A stretch of 64,000 nucleotides of DNA from Paraburkholderia sp. BCC1885 (lineage in GTDB: Bacteria; Pseudomonadota; Gammaproteobacteria; Burkholderiales; Burkholderiaceae), in contig NZ_CAAJGM010000111.1 in the NCBI RefSeq assembly GCF_900996235.1, positions 248,001-312,000 of the forward strand. Direction: 5' to 3'. Both the position numbers and the translations under genes were made by a program. The notes below the pieces were generated by a model. It was not told where the DNA came from. It worked only from the letters and a program-made list of their open reading frames with translations, and did no database searches. Shown one piece after another: positions 45,776 through 54,951 of this stretch (position 1 is its first letter; each line of letters begins with the position of its first letter).

Positions 45776-46999
45776 TCAAACGATCTGCTGCGCGTGCAAG
45801 GCGGCAATCTGCTGCGCGTCATAGCCAAGCGCGCCGAGCACTTCATCCGTATGCTCGCCCAATTCAGGGCCGAGCCAGCGGGTTTCGCCGGGCGTCTCGG
45901 AGAGCTTCGGCGTCACCGACGGCACGGTGATCTCCTTGCCGTCCTGCCATTTGAAACGCTGGATCATCTGCCGCGCCATGAATTGCGGGTCGGTGAACAT
46001 GTCCGCGACGCTATAGATACGGCCAACCGGCACGTCCGCGGCGTTCAGCACTTCGAGCGCCTCGTCGATGGTCCGGGTAGCGAGCCAGGCGGCAATCGCT
46101 CCGTCGATTTCCTGGGTGCGCGGCACGCGGCCGTCGTTGTGCGCGAGCGCGGGGTCGTCGGCGAGATCGGTGCGTCCGATCGCCACCATCAGGCGCTTGA
46201 AGATCGGATCGCTGTTGCCGCCGATCACGATGCTGCCGTCGCGGCACGGGTAGGTATTCGACGGCACGATGCCCGGCAGCGACGCGCCGGTCCGCTCGCG
46301 CACCATCCCGTAGACGCCGTACTCCGGCACCACGCTCTCCATCATGTTGAAAACGGCTTCGTAGAGCGCGACGTCGACCACCTGCCCTTTGCCTCCGTTG
46401 ACCTGCTTGTGATGCAGCGCCATCAAAGCGCCGATCACGCCGTGCAGCGCCGCGATAGAGTCGCCGATCGAAATGCCGATGCGCGGCGGCGGCAAATCCG
46501 GATAGCCGGTGATATGCCGCAGCCCGCCCATCGATTCGGCAATCGCGCCGAATCCCGGCCGGTCGCGATACGGCCCGGTCTGACCATAGCCTGACAGACG
46601 CACCATCACGAGGCCGGGATTTTCGGCCGACAGCACGTCGTAACCGAGCCCGAGTTTTTCCAGCAGTCCGGGCCGGAAATTTTCGACGACGATGTCCGCC
46701 TCTTTCGCCAGACGCCGCACGATCTGCTTGCCCTCTTCGGCCTTCAGATTGACCGTCACGGATTTCTTGTTGCGCGCCTGAACCGTCCACCACAGCGACG
46801 TGCCGCCGACTTCCGGATACAGCGTGCGCCATTTACGCAGCGGATCGCCGCCCTTGGGGTCTTCAATCTTGATGACTTCGGCGCCGAACTCGCCGAGAAA
46901 GCGCGCGGCAAACGGACCGGCGATCAGCGTGCCGAGTTCGAGCACCTTGACGCCGGCGAGCGGGCCGGCGGGACGAGTCGTGTCAGAGGGTGTGCTCAT
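45776..46999 (-). CDS. CaiB/BaiF-family (class III) CoA transferase
   Basis: The 407-residue protein begins with LAGVKVLELGTLIAGPFAAR and contains VKIEDPKGGDPLRKW and NFRPGLLEKLGLGYD, all typical of the formyl-CoA/carnitine CoA transferase fold. It moves CoA between carboxylic acids; the acid pair cannot be read from sequence. The ATG at 46999 has GGAGATCC before it. It starts 22 bases after recR and may be read from the dnaX-ybaB-recR transcript, although it has no functional link to those genes. Confidence 0.87.
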   Translation of the reverse strand: MSTPSDTTRPAGPLAGVKVLELGTLIAGPFAARFLGEFGAEVIKIEDPKGGDPLRKWRTLYPEVGGTSLWWTVQARNKKSVTVNLKAEEGKQIVRRLAKEADIVVENFRPGLLEKLGLGYDVLSAENPGLVMVRLSGYGQTGPYRDRPGFGAIAESMGGLRHITGYPDLPPPRIGISIGDSIAALHGVIGALMALHHKQVNGGKGQVVDVALYEAVFNMMESVVPEYGVYGMVRERTGASLPGIVPSNTYPCRDGSIVIGGNSDPIFKRLMVAIGRTDLADDPALAHNDGRVPRTQEIDGAIAAWLATRTIDEALEVLNAADVPVGRIYSVADMFTDPQFMARQMIQRFKWQDGKEITVPSVTPKLSETPGETRWLGPELGEHTDEVLGALGYDAQQIAALHAQQIV

Positions 47000-47021
47000 G
47001 GATCTCCGGTCCCATGCCGCG

Positions 47022-47618
47022 CTATAACGAACGCCGGTCGAGCATGGCGCGCGCAATCGTGCCGGCGTCGACATATTCCAGCTCGCCGCCCACCGGCACG
47101 CCGCGCGCAAGGCGCGTGACCGCGAGACCCCGGGCCTTGAGCGTCTGTCCAAGGTAGTGCGCGGTGGCTTCGCCTTCGTTGGTGAAATTGGTCGCCAGCA
47201 CGACTTCTTTGACGATGCCGTCCGTGGCGCGTTTGACGAGCCGGTCGAAATGGATTTCCTTCGGACCGATGCCGTCGAGCGGACTCAGACGGCCCATCAG
47301 CACGAAATAGAGGCCGCGATAGGTCATGGTCTGCTCGAGCATGATCTGGTCAGCCGGTGTCTCGACGACACACAGCAATTCGGGATCGCGCTCGGCGTCG
47401 CTGCAGACCTCGCAGATCTGCGCCTCGGTGAAGGTATTGCACTTCTCGCAGTGCTGCAGATGCTCGGTGGCGAACAGCAACGACTGGCCGAGCTTTTCGG
47501 CGCCCTCGCGGTCATGCTGCATCAGGTGATACGCCATGCGTTGCGCGGATTTCGGCCCGACACCGGGCAGCGCACGCAGCGCTTCGACGAGCGCCGACAA
47601 GGCGGAAGGTTGTTTCAT
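47022..47618 (-). CDS. recR: Recombination mediator RecR
   Basis: RecR acts with RecO (and RecF) to load RecA on gapped single-stranded DNA. The 198-residue protein has a helix-hairpin-helix ([20 protein letters not shown]), a zinc finger with [16 protein letters not shown], and a Toprim domain starting at [14 protein letters not shown]. It follows ybaB by 49 bases. Confidence 0.95.
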   Translation of the reverse strand: MKQPSALSALVEALRALPGVGPKSAQRMAYHLMQHDREGAEKLGQSLLFATEHLQHCEKCNTFTEAQICEVCSDAERDPELLCVVETPADQIMLEQTMTYRGLYFVLMGRLSPLDGIGPKEIHFDRLVKRATDGIVKEVVLATNFTNEGEATAHYLGQTLKARGLAVTRLARGVPVGGELEYVDAGTIARAMLDRRSL

Positions 47619-47667
47619 GCGGAATCGGCGGCGTCGAAGTGGCTGGTCTTCAGAGTGACCTGGGGGC

Positions 47668-47994
47668 TCAGAACGGCAGCTTGAAGCCCGGCGGCAGCGG
47701 CATGCCGGCGGTCATGCCGCCCATTTTTTCCGCGGCGGTGGCTTCGGCCTTGCGCACGGCGTCGTTGAACGCGGCGGCGACGAGGTCTTCCAGCATGTCC
47801 TTGTCGTCGGCGAGCAGGCTCGGGTCGATCGACACGCGGCGCACTTCGTTCTTGCAGGTCATCGTCACCTTGACGAGACCGGCGCCCGACTGCCCTTCGA
47901 CTTCGATCAGGGCAAGCTGGTCCTGCATCTTCTTCATGTTTTCCTGCATCTGCTGGGCCTGTTTCATCAGCCCGGCGAGTTGACCTTTCATCAT
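47668..47994 (-). CDS. ybaB: YbaB/EbfC nucleoid-associated protein
   Basis: YbaB forms dimers that bind DNA and affect nucleoid structure. The 108-residue protein starts [20 protein letters not shown], a helical coiled segment, and has the strand region [21 protein letters not shown]. The ATG at 47994 has AAGGAG upstream; the longer frame to 48051 overlaps the dnaX end and is not supported. The order dnaX-ybaB-recR is widely conserved. Confidence 0.93.
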   Translation of the reverse strand: MMKGQLAGLMKQAQQMQENMKKMQDQLALIEVEGQSGAGLVKVTMTCKNEVRRVSIDPSLLADDKDMLEDLVAAAFNDAVRKAEATAAEKMGGMTAGMPLPPGFKLPF

Positions 47995-48051
47995 GACGTG
48001 CTCCTTCTTGATAGCGTGAAATGTGGGGTGTGGCGCTATGATGCGCCGCAA

Positions 48052-50691
48052 TCAATGATTCGACGAGGCGCCGGCGGCGTCCGGTGCAATCGGCTTGATG
48101 GAGCCGGGCACGATGCTCGCGCCGAACTCGCGGATCAGCGACTGCACGAACGGGTCCGATCCGATCTCGCGTTCAGCCTCTTTTTGACGCTGCGCGCGGG
48201 CGGCGGCGTCGAAAGCCGCTGCGGTGCGGCGCGCCGGACCGACTTCGACCAGCACCTCGACGGTCTTGCCGAGGCGCTCGGCCAGCGCGGCCTTGAGCTT
48301 GGCGACCTGCGAGGCTTCGGCGTATTGCGGCACCGGCACGTTGAGCTTGAGCGTGGCGCCGTCGAGCGCCATCAGTTCGCTGTTGAAGGCGAGCTGATAG
48401 GAGATTCCTTTGAGCGGCAGGCCCACGGCGAGCGCGGGCCAATCGCCCTCGAAACCGATGGCATCCAGCGGCACGGCCGGCGGCAGCGGGCGCGTGTCGA
48501 CGGGCGCGGCGACCGGTGTGGCGGAGGGCACGCGCACGTCGTCCGGACCGGCGTCGAACACGGGCATATAGCCGTCGTCGGGCGGGCCGAAATAGTCGTC
48601 TTCGGCGGACAGCGGCACGAAGTCGTCAGGCGGCATGTCGTCCCACGGCGGCACGGATGAGGCGGCCTGCCCCTCCTGTCCGCCATTGCGCGCTGCCGGG
48701 AACGCCGACGACGCAGCGCGCGCGGGCGCAGATTCCTGGGCGCGACGCGCTGCATTGGGCGTCGGCACCGGGACGGTGACGCGGGGCGCCGCGGGCTTCG
48801 CGGGGACAGCGGGCGCGGGCCGGCCCGCAGCGGCAGTCGCACGGCCGCGATCCGAGGATACTTTCAGGCCCGCGCTGCGCAACACATCGAGCGCGGCGCT
48901 GGCGCCACCGGCGCGGCGCGGCGCGGCGTCGGCGGCGAAGTCGTCTTGTGCCGCAGAGGATGCCGCCGCCGGCGCGGCTTGAACGGCGGGTCTGGCGGCC
49001 GGCGCGGGAGTTGACGGCGTTACGGTTTCGGCAGCCGTCGAAGCTGGGACAGTAGCCACGGCGACTACAGGCGCAGCCGGTTCCTGCTCGAGTGCCTGGT
49101 CAAGGGCTTGGTCAAGTGCCCGGTCGGATGCCCGCTCAGGTTCCGGTGAATCTGCGGTCGCGCTAGCGGGAGCCGCGACCGTCAGCGCCTCCGGAGCTAC
49201 GCCGGCGCTCGCGTCGGTTGCGTCCGCCGCGACGCTGGGGTGCGTCGCCGGCTCTGCTTCCGGCTCTACTGCTGCCAGAACCGGCGTCTCGGCGCGCTCA
49301 GCTACGACAGGTTCGCTGCGCTCCGCACTAGTCGCCGGATCAACCGGGCGCTGCGCTTCCTCGGCAGGACTGGATTGCACAGCTGGATTCAGTTGCGCGC
49401 GAGGCATATCCGCCTGAACACTGCGAGCTTCCTCGACCATGCCGGCATCGCGCGGCGCAGCAGTCTGCGGCGCCACCGCCGCCGCGCCCACAGGCGCCGC
49501 CTGCGCCTTCGACGCCGACACGGCCGGCGTTGCGCTGCGCTTCACACCGCCCGCCCCGGAGGCACCGGCCGGACGCGCCGGCGCAGCCCCACCGCCGCCG
49601 CCCGTCGGCGCCGGCTCGAAGGCCAGCATGCGCAACAGCGTCATCGTGAAGCCGGCGTATTCGTCAGGCGCGAGGCCCAGTTCGCTTCGGCCGATGGTCG
49701 CAATCTGATAGAACAACTGCACATGCTCCGCGCTCAGCGCTTGCGCGAAACGCCGCAGGTCCGCCGCTTCGGGCCACTCGTCCAGCACCGACGACGGTGC
49801 GAACTGCGCCCACGCAATGCGATGCAGCAAGCTCGCCAGATCCTGCAACGCGGTCGAAAACGACAGGCTGCGCAGCGACATTTCATCAGCAACCGACAGC
49901 ACCGCCGGACCATCGCCGTCGGCCAGCGCGTCGAGCAGGCGGATCAGGTAACTCTGGTCGAGCGCGCCGAGCATGCCGCGCACCGCTTCCTCGTTGACCT
50001 GGTTGGCCGAATAGGCGATTGCCTGATCCGTGAGCGACAACGCGTCGCGCATCGAGCCGTCGGCCGCGCGCGCCAGCAGGCGCAGCGCCTGGGCGTCATA
50101 CGGCACGTGTTCCTCGCCGAGGATGTGCTCCAGATGCGAGACGATATGCCCCGCCGGCATCTGCTTCAGATTGAACTGCAGACAGCGTGATAACACCGTG
50201 ACCGGAATCTTCTGCGGATCGGTGGTGGCGAGGATGAATTTGACGTGCGGCGGCGGTTCTTCCAGCGTCTTCAGCATGGCGTTGAAGGCGTGGTTCGTCA
50301 GCATGTGCACTTCGTCGATCATATAGACCTTGAAGCGCGCATCGACCGGCGCATACACCGCGCGTTCCAGCAGCGCGGCCATTTCATCGACACCGCGATT
50401 ACTCGCCGCGTCCATCTCCACATAATCGACGAAGCGCCCTTCGTCGATCTCCCGGCACGCGCGGCACACACCGCATGGCGTCGAGGTCACGCCGGTTTCG
50501 CAATTGAGCGCCTTGGCGAAGATGCGCGAGAGCGTCGTCTTGCCGACACCGCGGGTTCCGGTGAACAGATAGGCATGATGCAGACGGCCGCCGTCAAGCG
50601 CGTGCGTGAGCGCGCGCACCACGTGCTCCTGTCCGACGAGCGAAGCGAAATCCTTCGGCCGCCATTTGCGTGCGAGAACTTGATAGGTCAT
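48052..50691 (-). CDS. dnaX: DNA polymerase III subunits gamma and tau
   Basis: DnaX is the ATPase of the clamp loader, and the tau form also holds the polymerase cores. The 879-residue protein has an AAA+ domain (1-220) with GTRGVGKTTLS, zinc-binding cysteines in CETGVTSTPCGVCRAC, the DEVHMLT motif and the sensor segment FILATTDPQKIPVTVLSRC. A long Ala/Pro/Glu-rich linker spans about 370-720, and the C-terminal alpha/tau part ends near 879. I did not find the A-rich slippery site used in E. coli for the gamma frameshift. Confidence 0.95.
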   Translation of the reverse strand: MTYQVLARKWRPKDFASLVGQEHVVRALTHALDGGRLHHAYLFTGTRGVGKTTLSRIFAKALNCETGVTSTPCGVCRACREIDEGRFVDYVEMDAASNRGVDEMAALLERAVYAPVDARFKVYMIDEVHMLTNHAFNAMLKTLEEPPPHVKFILATTDPQKIPVTVLSRCLQFNLKQMPAGHIVSHLEHILGEEHVPYDAQALRLLARAADGSMRDALSLTDQAIAYSANQVNEEAVRGMLGALDQSYLIRLLDALADGDGPAVLSVADEMSLRSLSFSTALQDLASLLHRIAWAQFAPSSVLDEWPEAADLRRFAQALSAEHVQLFYQIATIGRSELGLAPDEYAGFTMTLLRMLAFEPAPTGGGGGAAPARPAGASGAGGVKRSATPAVSASKAQAAPVGAAAVAPQTAAPRDAGMVEEARSVQADMPRAQLNPAVQSSPAEEAQRPVDPATSAERSEPVVAERAETPVLAAVEPEAEPATHPSVAADATDASAGVAPEALTVAAPASATADSPEPERASDRALDQALDQALEQEPAAPVVAVATVPASTAAETVTPSTPAPAARPAVQAAPAAASSAAQDDFAADAAPRRAGGASAALDVLRSAGLKVSSDRGRATAAAGRPAPAVPAKPAAPRVTVPVPTPNAARRAQESAPARAASSAFPAARNGGQEGQAASSVPPWDDMPPDDFVPLSAEDDYFGPPDDGYMPVFDAGPDDVRVPSATPVAAPVDTRPLPPAVPLDAIGFEGDWPALAVGLPLKGISYQLAFNSELMALDGATLKLNVPVPQYAEASQVAKLKAALAERLGKTVEVLVEVGPARRTAAAFDAAARAQRQKEAEREIGSDPFVQSLIREFGASIVPGSIKPIAPDAAGASSNH

Positions 50692-50875
50692 CGGGAAATT
50701 GTATCAGTAACGATAGCGCGCACAGGCGATTCGACCACGCACGGATACGTGCCGCCGCCTCATTGAAAATGGCTAGCGAAGCGATAGAAAAAATAGTGGG
50801 ATGCGAGAGCAGCGAACCGGACGGATAAGCACACGCCGGTGGACTCTGGTGAAGCGAAAAATGCTCGCGGAGTGC

Positions 50876-50935
50876 GTTGCTGCCACCGGGTACGAACTCA
50901 GTACCAAACCTCGGTACCAACCAGTTGGCAACAAC
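50876..50935. other. Imperfect long hairpin between ffs and dnaX
   Basis: GTTGCTGCCA (50876-50885) and TGGCAACAAC (50926-50935) pair with one G-T, with inner GGTAC/GTACC elements. On the minus strand it lies just after the 4.5S RNA, so it may end or process that transcript. Confidence 0.35.
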
Positions 50936-50947
50936 GAAAAAGAAGGT

Positions 50948-51043
50948 GACGAGCCCGACCCTCGGCACTGGTGGAAAACGGCTGTGGCTGCTTCGTTCCC
51001 GACCTGACCAGGTTGACCGCCCCTCCATGCGAGGAGGCCCGTC
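50948..51043 (-). ncRNA. ffs: Signal recognition particle 4.5S RNA
   Basis: Read on the minus strand, the RNA of about 96 bases contains the conserved apical motif ACCTGGTCAGGTCGGGAAC followed by GAAGCAGCC, the Ffh-binding region. The ends GACGGGCC (from 51043) and GGGCTCGTC (to 50948) pair to close the single long hairpin. A -10 box TAGAAT lies seven bases before the 5' end. The position in front of dnaX is common in betaproteobacteria. With Ffh and FtsY it targets nascent membrane proteins. Confidence 0.93.
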
Positions 51044-51417
51044 ACGGAAGATTCTACCATCGGTCAACGGCCGGTGCGACTGTTAATGCGAACAAAGTTA
51101 GTTGGACGCCCTCTTGTGTTTCATGCCCGCAACCACCAGATATGGTGCGTAACAGAAGCTGGCACTCTACCGGCGGCGCTTGTCCCTACTGCCTGCATGA
51201 GTACTATCACCACCGGCAACGCATAGCAATTTAGGCTAAACTGACGTACGAATGTCCCGTTAAGCCGAGCATTCTGCGCATTCCGGAGCGCTTCGAAAGA
51301 GTCGCCCGCATGTGCCAGTGAGGCTCCCTTTGCGGCAATGCAAACGGAAGTTTTCTTAGTTTGGTGTATCGTGGCGAGCAATCAAGGCGGGCCTCGATCC
51401 GAGAGAGGTATTCATAT
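51044..51417. other. Divergent region between ffs and trxA
   Basis: The 374 bases hold the ffs -10 element at the left end. I see no open reading frame that I can support and no clear hairpin, and I cannot place a good trxA promoter. The trxA ribosome binding site GAGAGAGG lies at the right end. Confidence 0.5.
51051..51059 (-). promoter_or_regulatory. Extended -10 promoter of ffs
   Basis: On the minus strand TGGTAGAAT is an extended -10 element. TAGAAT (51056-51051) is seven bases before the RNA 5' end at 51043, the standard distance. A -35 box is not clear. Confidence 0.6.
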
Positions 51418-51744
51418 ATGAGCGAAAATATCAAGCACATCAGCGACGCATCGTTTGAACAGGACGTCGTGAAATCCGATAAACCCGTGCTGCTCGACTT
51501 CTGGGCAGAATGGTGCGGTCCGTGCAAGATGATTGCACCGATTCTCGAGGAAGTCGCGAAAGACTACGGCGACCGTATCCAGATCGCCAAGATCAACGTG
51601 GACGAGCATCAGTCCACGCCGGTCAAGTTCGGCGTGCGCGGCATCCCCACGCTGATCCTGTTCAAGAATGGCGCGGTCGCGGCCCAGAAGGTCGGCGCCC
51701 TGTCGAAATCGCAACTCACCGCGTTCCTCGACGGCAACCTGTAA
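51418..51744 (+). CDS. trxA: Thioredoxin 1
   Basis: TrxA is the main cytoplasmic disulfide reductase. The 108-residue protein has the active site WCGPC (32-36) in [11 protein letters not shown], the cis-Pro loop GIPTLILF and the standard length. The ATG at 51418 has a GAGAGAGG signal upstream. rho lies downstream on the same strand as in many proteobacteria, with its own promoter. Confidence 0.96.
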   Translation: MSENIKHISDASFEQDVVKSDKPVLLDFWAEWCGPCKMIAPILEEVAKDYGDRIQIAKINVDEHQSTPVKFGVRGIPTLILFKNGAVAAQKVGALSKSQLTAFLDGNL

Positions 51745-51786
51745 TTCGCCGCTGTCGGTAAAGCGCGCGCCCGCGCGCTCCTGTGT

Positions 51787-51810
51787 GCGTGTTGTCAGCC
51801 GACAACACGC
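51787..51810. other. Perfect 10-bp inverted repeat between trxA and rho
   Basis: GCGTGTTGTC (51787-51796), loop AGCC, GACAACACGC (51801-51810). An additional GC stem (51762-51768 with 51773-51779) precedes it. There is no T tract, so it may be a processing hairpin or an operator with TTGTC/GACAA half-sites. Confidence 0.45.
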
Positions 51811-51860
51811 ATAACAATAAGATGTTGTGACGCCACGCTGGCGGAAATTGGCGTGTGCTA

Positions 51861-51869
51861 TGCTAGAAT
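51861..51869 (+). promoter_or_regulatory. Extended -10 promoter of rho
   Basis: TGCTAGAAT is a TGn extended -10 element with TAGAAT at five of six matches. The leader of about 90 bases before the rho ATG at 51969 leaves room for the autogenous attenuation known for rho genes. Confidence 0.55.
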
Positions 51870-51968
51870 CCGCAAAACGTCGAAAAGACGCTTAAGTCCT
51901 TGAGCGGTTCCGCTCACTCTCCTCCCAGATTTCATTTCAGGTCGCACCTTCTCCTGCGGGTTCTCCGT

Positions 51969-53237
51969 ATGCATTTATCCGAGCTTAAGACTCTGCACGT
52001 TTCCGAATTGATCGAAATGGCCAATGGCCTCGAGATCGAAAGTGCGAACCGCCTGCGCAAGCAGGAATTGATGTTCGCCATTCTTAAAAAGCGCGCCAAA
52101 ACTGGCGAAACGATTTTCGGCGACGGCACGCTCGAGGTGCTGCCTGACGGCTTCGGCTTCCTGCGCTCGCCGGAAACCTCCTATCTGGCGAGTACGGACG
52201 ATATTTATATCAGCCCGTCGCAAATCCGCCGCTTCAACCTGCATACCGGCGACACGATCGAAGGCGAAGTCCGCACGCCGAAAGACGGCGAGCGTTATTT
52301 CGCGCTGGTCAAGGTGGACAAGGTCAACGGCCAGCCGCCGGAAGCCTCGAAGCACAAGATCATGTTCGAGAACCTGACGCCGCTGCACCCGAATAAGGTG
52401 CTGCTGCTCGAGCGTGAAATGCGCGGCGAAGAAAATGTGACCGGCCGGATCATCGACATGATCGCGCCGATCGGCAAGGGCCAGCGCGGTCTGCTGGTCG
52501 CTTCGCCGAAGTCCGGCAAGACCGTGATGCTTCAGCACATCGCTCACGCGATCAAGCAGAACCATCCGGATGTCATCCTGTTCGTGCTGCTGATCGACGA
52601 ACGCCCGGAAGAAGTGACCGAAATGCAGCGTTCGGTGGCCGGCGAAGTGATCGCCTCCACGTTCGACGAACCGGCTGCGCGTCACGTTCAGGTCGCCGAA
52701 ATGGTGATCGAAAAAGCCAAGCGCCTCGTCGAAATGAAAAACGACGTGGTGATTCTGCTGGACTCCATCACGCGTCTCGCACGTGCCTACAACACAGTGG
52801 TGCCGGCTTCCGGCAAGGTGCTCACGGGCGGTGTGGACGCCAACGCGCTGCAACGTCCGAAGCGCTTCTTCGGCGCGGCGCGTAATATCGAGGAAGGCGG
52901 CTCGCTCACCATCATCGGTACGGCGCTGATCGAAACCGGCAGCCGCATGGACGACGTGATTTACGAAGAGTTCAAGGGCACCGGCAACATGGAAGTGCAC
53001 CTGGAGCGCCGTCTTGCTGAAAAGCGGGTCTACCCGTCGATCAACCTGAACAAGTCCGGCACGCGTCGCGAAGAACTGCTCATCAAGCCCGAGATCCTGC
53101 AAAAGATCTGGGTGCTGCGCAAGTTCATCCACGACATGGACGAAGTCGAGGCCATGGAATTCCTGCTCGACAAGATCCGCCAGACGAAGAGCAATTCCGA
53201 GTTCTTCGACATGATGCGCCGCGGCGGCGGCAGTTAA
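51969..53237 (+). CDS. rho: Transcription termination factor Rho
   Basis: Rho is a hexameric RNA translocase that ends transcription. The 422-residue protein starts [20 protein letters not shown], has the RNA-binding cold-shock-like domain ([19 protein letters not shown]), Walker A SPKSGKT (179-185), and the conserved Q- and R-loops ([20 protein letters not shown]). The length is close to the 419-residue E. coli protein. I use the ATG at 51969, not the upstream frame start at 51900. An intrinsic terminator follows. Confidence 0.97.
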   Translation: MHLSELKTLHVSELIEMANGLEIESANRLRKQELMFAILKKRAKTGETIFGDGTLEVLPDGFGFLRSPETSYLASTDDIYISPSQIRRFNLHTGDTIEGEVRTPKDGERYFALVKVDKVNGQPPEASKHKIMFENLTPLHPNKVLLLEREMRGEENVTGRIIDMIAPIGKGQRGLLVASPKSGKTVMLQHIAHAIKQNHPDVILFVLLIDERPEEVTEMQRSVAGEVIASTFDEPAARHVQVAEMVIEKAKRLVEMKNDVVILLDSITRLARAYNTVVPASGKVLTGGVDANALQRPKRFFGAARNIEEGGSLTIIGTALIETGSRMDDVIYEEFKGTGNMEVHLERRLAEKRVYPSINLNKSGTRREELLIKPEILQKIWVLRKFIHDMDEVEAMEFLLDKIRQTKSNSEFFDMMRRGGGS

Positions 53238-53283
53238 GCGCCGCACCGCGTAGCAAAGGCACGGCTAGCCTGTGCCGTGAAAC

Positions 53284-53309
53284 CGCCCGCCTTTGAGCGG
53301 GCGTTTTTT
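53284..53309 (+). terminator. Intrinsic terminator of rho
   Basis: CGCCCGC (53284-53290), loop CTTTGA, GCGGGCG (53297-53303), followed by six T. Confidence 0.9.
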
Positions 53310-53335
53310 CGACTGCGGCAAACACCGATCGAGCG

Positions 53336-54163
53336 ATGCTGGCGAAACTCACCCACTGGTTCGACGCGCGCCGCCGCGAGCGAGCCCTGCGCAATTATCC
53401 GATCGACGACCGGCTCTGGCAGGCGACGCTCGCCGGCCTGCCGTTTCTTGCCCATCTCGACGCCGTGGATCTCGCCCGGCTGCGCGAACTGACAAGCCTC
53501 TTTATCGCGCAAAAGGAGTTCTCCACCGCGCACGAACTCGAACTGACCGACGCCATGACCGTCGCCATCGCCGCTCAGGCCTGCCTGCCGGTGCTCAATC
53601 TCGGCCTCGACCTGTATCGCGGCTGGGTCGGCGTGATCGTCTATCCGGGCGAATTCGTGATCCGCAAAACGGTTGAGGACGAAGACGGCGTCGTCCATGA
53701 GGTCGAGCACGACGCCAGCGGCGAGGCCTGGGAAGGCGGTCCGGTGGTGCTGTCCTGGGAAGACGCGCAGATGACCGACGGCACCGACGCCTACAACGTG
53801 GTGATCCACGAATTCGCCCATAAGATCGACATGCTGAGCGGCGAAGCCGACGGCCATCCGCCGCTGTTTCGCCGCTGGCACGCGCCGCTCGATGCCACGG
53901 CCTGGAGCGACGTGTTCGACCACGCCTACGACCATTTCTGCGCCCGCGTGGACGCCGTGCCGGAGCGCCGTTGGGCGCGTTTCGAACGGGAATCGCTGAT
54001 CGACCCGTATGCGGCCGACCATCCTTCGGAATTTTTTGCCGTTTGCAGCGAGGCGCTGTTCGTCCAGCCGCACGCATTCGAAGCCGAATATCCGCAGCTT
54101 TACCGGCTGCTGGCCCGCTACTACCGGCAGGATCCCGCGCGGGTGGGCGCGCTGCAAGGCTAG
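53336..54163 (+). CDS. mtfA: Zinc-dependent peptidase MtfA family
   Basis: E. coli MtfA is a zinc peptidase that binds the Mlc repressor and so affects glucose uptake. The 275-residue protein has the zinc motif HEFAH (158-162) in VVIHEFAHKIDML, the DGHPPLF segment after it and a further acidic motif (ERESLIDPYAADHPSEFFAVCSEALF) that supplies the third ligand. No Mlc gene is visible here, so its partner is unknown. It is read alone between two terminator-bounded genes. Confidence 0.87.
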   Translation: MLAKLTHWFDARRRERALRNYPIDDRLWQATLAGLPFLAHLDAVDLARLRELTSLFIAQKEFSTAHELELTDAMTVAIAAQACLPVLNLGLDLYRGWVGVIVYPGEFVIRKTVEDEDGVVHEVEHDASGEAWEGGPVVLSWEDAQMTDGTDAYNVVIHEFAHKIDMLSGEADGHPPLFRRWHAPLDATAWSDVFDHAYDHFCARVDAVPERRWARFERESLIDPYAADHPSEFFAVCSEALFVQPHAFEAEYPQLYRLLARYYRQDPARVGALQG

Positions 54164-54282
54164 GCTGCGGCGGCGTTTGACGCTTGATCGGAACCAGAAC
54201 GCGCCACCGCGCCGCGCCGGTCTTGCGCCGGTCCGCCAGCCGCGAAAAAACCTCCGCAAAGATCGTCAAGCGTCTGATTTTC

Positions 54283-54291
54283 TGGCATAAT
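54283..54291 (+). promoter_or_regulatory. Candidate extended -10 promoter of rpmE2
   Basis: TGGCATAAT holds CATAAT, five of six matches to consensus, about 108 bases before the rpmE2 ATG. No clear -35 box is visible. Confidence 0.4.
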
Positions 54292-54398
54292 CGCCGTTTT
54301 TCGACCTTAGGCAAGTGGCTCGCGCCAAAATGCTTTCGCAAATCAGGTGATCTTGCGGCTGCACGCGGGTTGGCTACCGCCAGACTAGAGGATTTACC

Positions 54399-54662
54399 AT
54401 GAAAGAAGGCATTCACCCGAATTACCGCGAAGTCCTGTTCGTCGATATGTCCATCGACTTCAAGTTTGTGACCCGCTCGACCATCCAGACGCGCGAAACT
54501 GGCGAATTCAACGGCAAAGAGTACCCGCTCGCCAAGATCGAAGTGTCGTCGGAATCGCATCCGTTCTACACCGGTCAGCAAAAGATCATGGACACGGCAG
54601 GCCGCGTCGAGAAGTTCAACAAGAAGTTCGGTTCGCGCGCTACCGGCAAGGCAGTCAAGTAA
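54399..54662 (+). CDS. rpmE2: 50S ribosomal protein L31 type B
   Basis: The 87-residue protein starts [20 protein letters not shown] and has HPFYTGQQK near residue 60, as in type B L31. It lacks the CxxC zinc-binding motif of the type A form, so it does not store zinc and often replaces type A under zinc limitation. No zinc regulator site was found in the upstream 234 bases. The ribosome binding site AGAGGA precedes the ATG. Confidence 0.95.
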   Translation: MKEGIHPNYREVLFVDMSIDFKFVTRSTIQTRETGEFNGKEYPLAKIEVSSESHPFYTGQQKIMDTAGRVEKFNKKFGSRATGKAVK

Positions 54663-54717
54663 TACCTGCCTCGTTACCGGCTGCAAGCCGGACGGAAGTT
54701 CGAGTACCCGCACAAGA

Positions 54718-54741
54718 GGGCAGCGTAAGCTGCCCTTTTTT
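54718..54741 (+). terminator. Intrinsic terminator of rpmE2
   Basis: GGGCAGC (54718-54724), loop GTAA, GCTGCCC (54729-54735), followed by six T. Confidence 0.92.
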
Positions 54742-54951
54742 GTCGCCTGGCGCCACGGCGCCTCCGGGCGTCGGCGGCAGCGGGGTCGTCCAATACCTGA
54801 TTACCGTCCTGCCCGCAACGTTGCGGCCCGTTACTGACCGTGACGCGTGCTGCGCGCCACGTCTACAATGCCGGATGCCGCAAATCGGCCATGCTGCCGG
54901 GCACCCTGCCCGGCGCCGGTCGAGGCGCTTATCCGAGATCAACATATCCGC

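Noticed and set aside
48052..50691. Programmed frameshift site in dnaX
   Set aside because: I looked for an A-rich slippery run in the linker and saw only a short one (about 48178-48186) at the extreme C-terminal end, which cannot make a gamma-size product.
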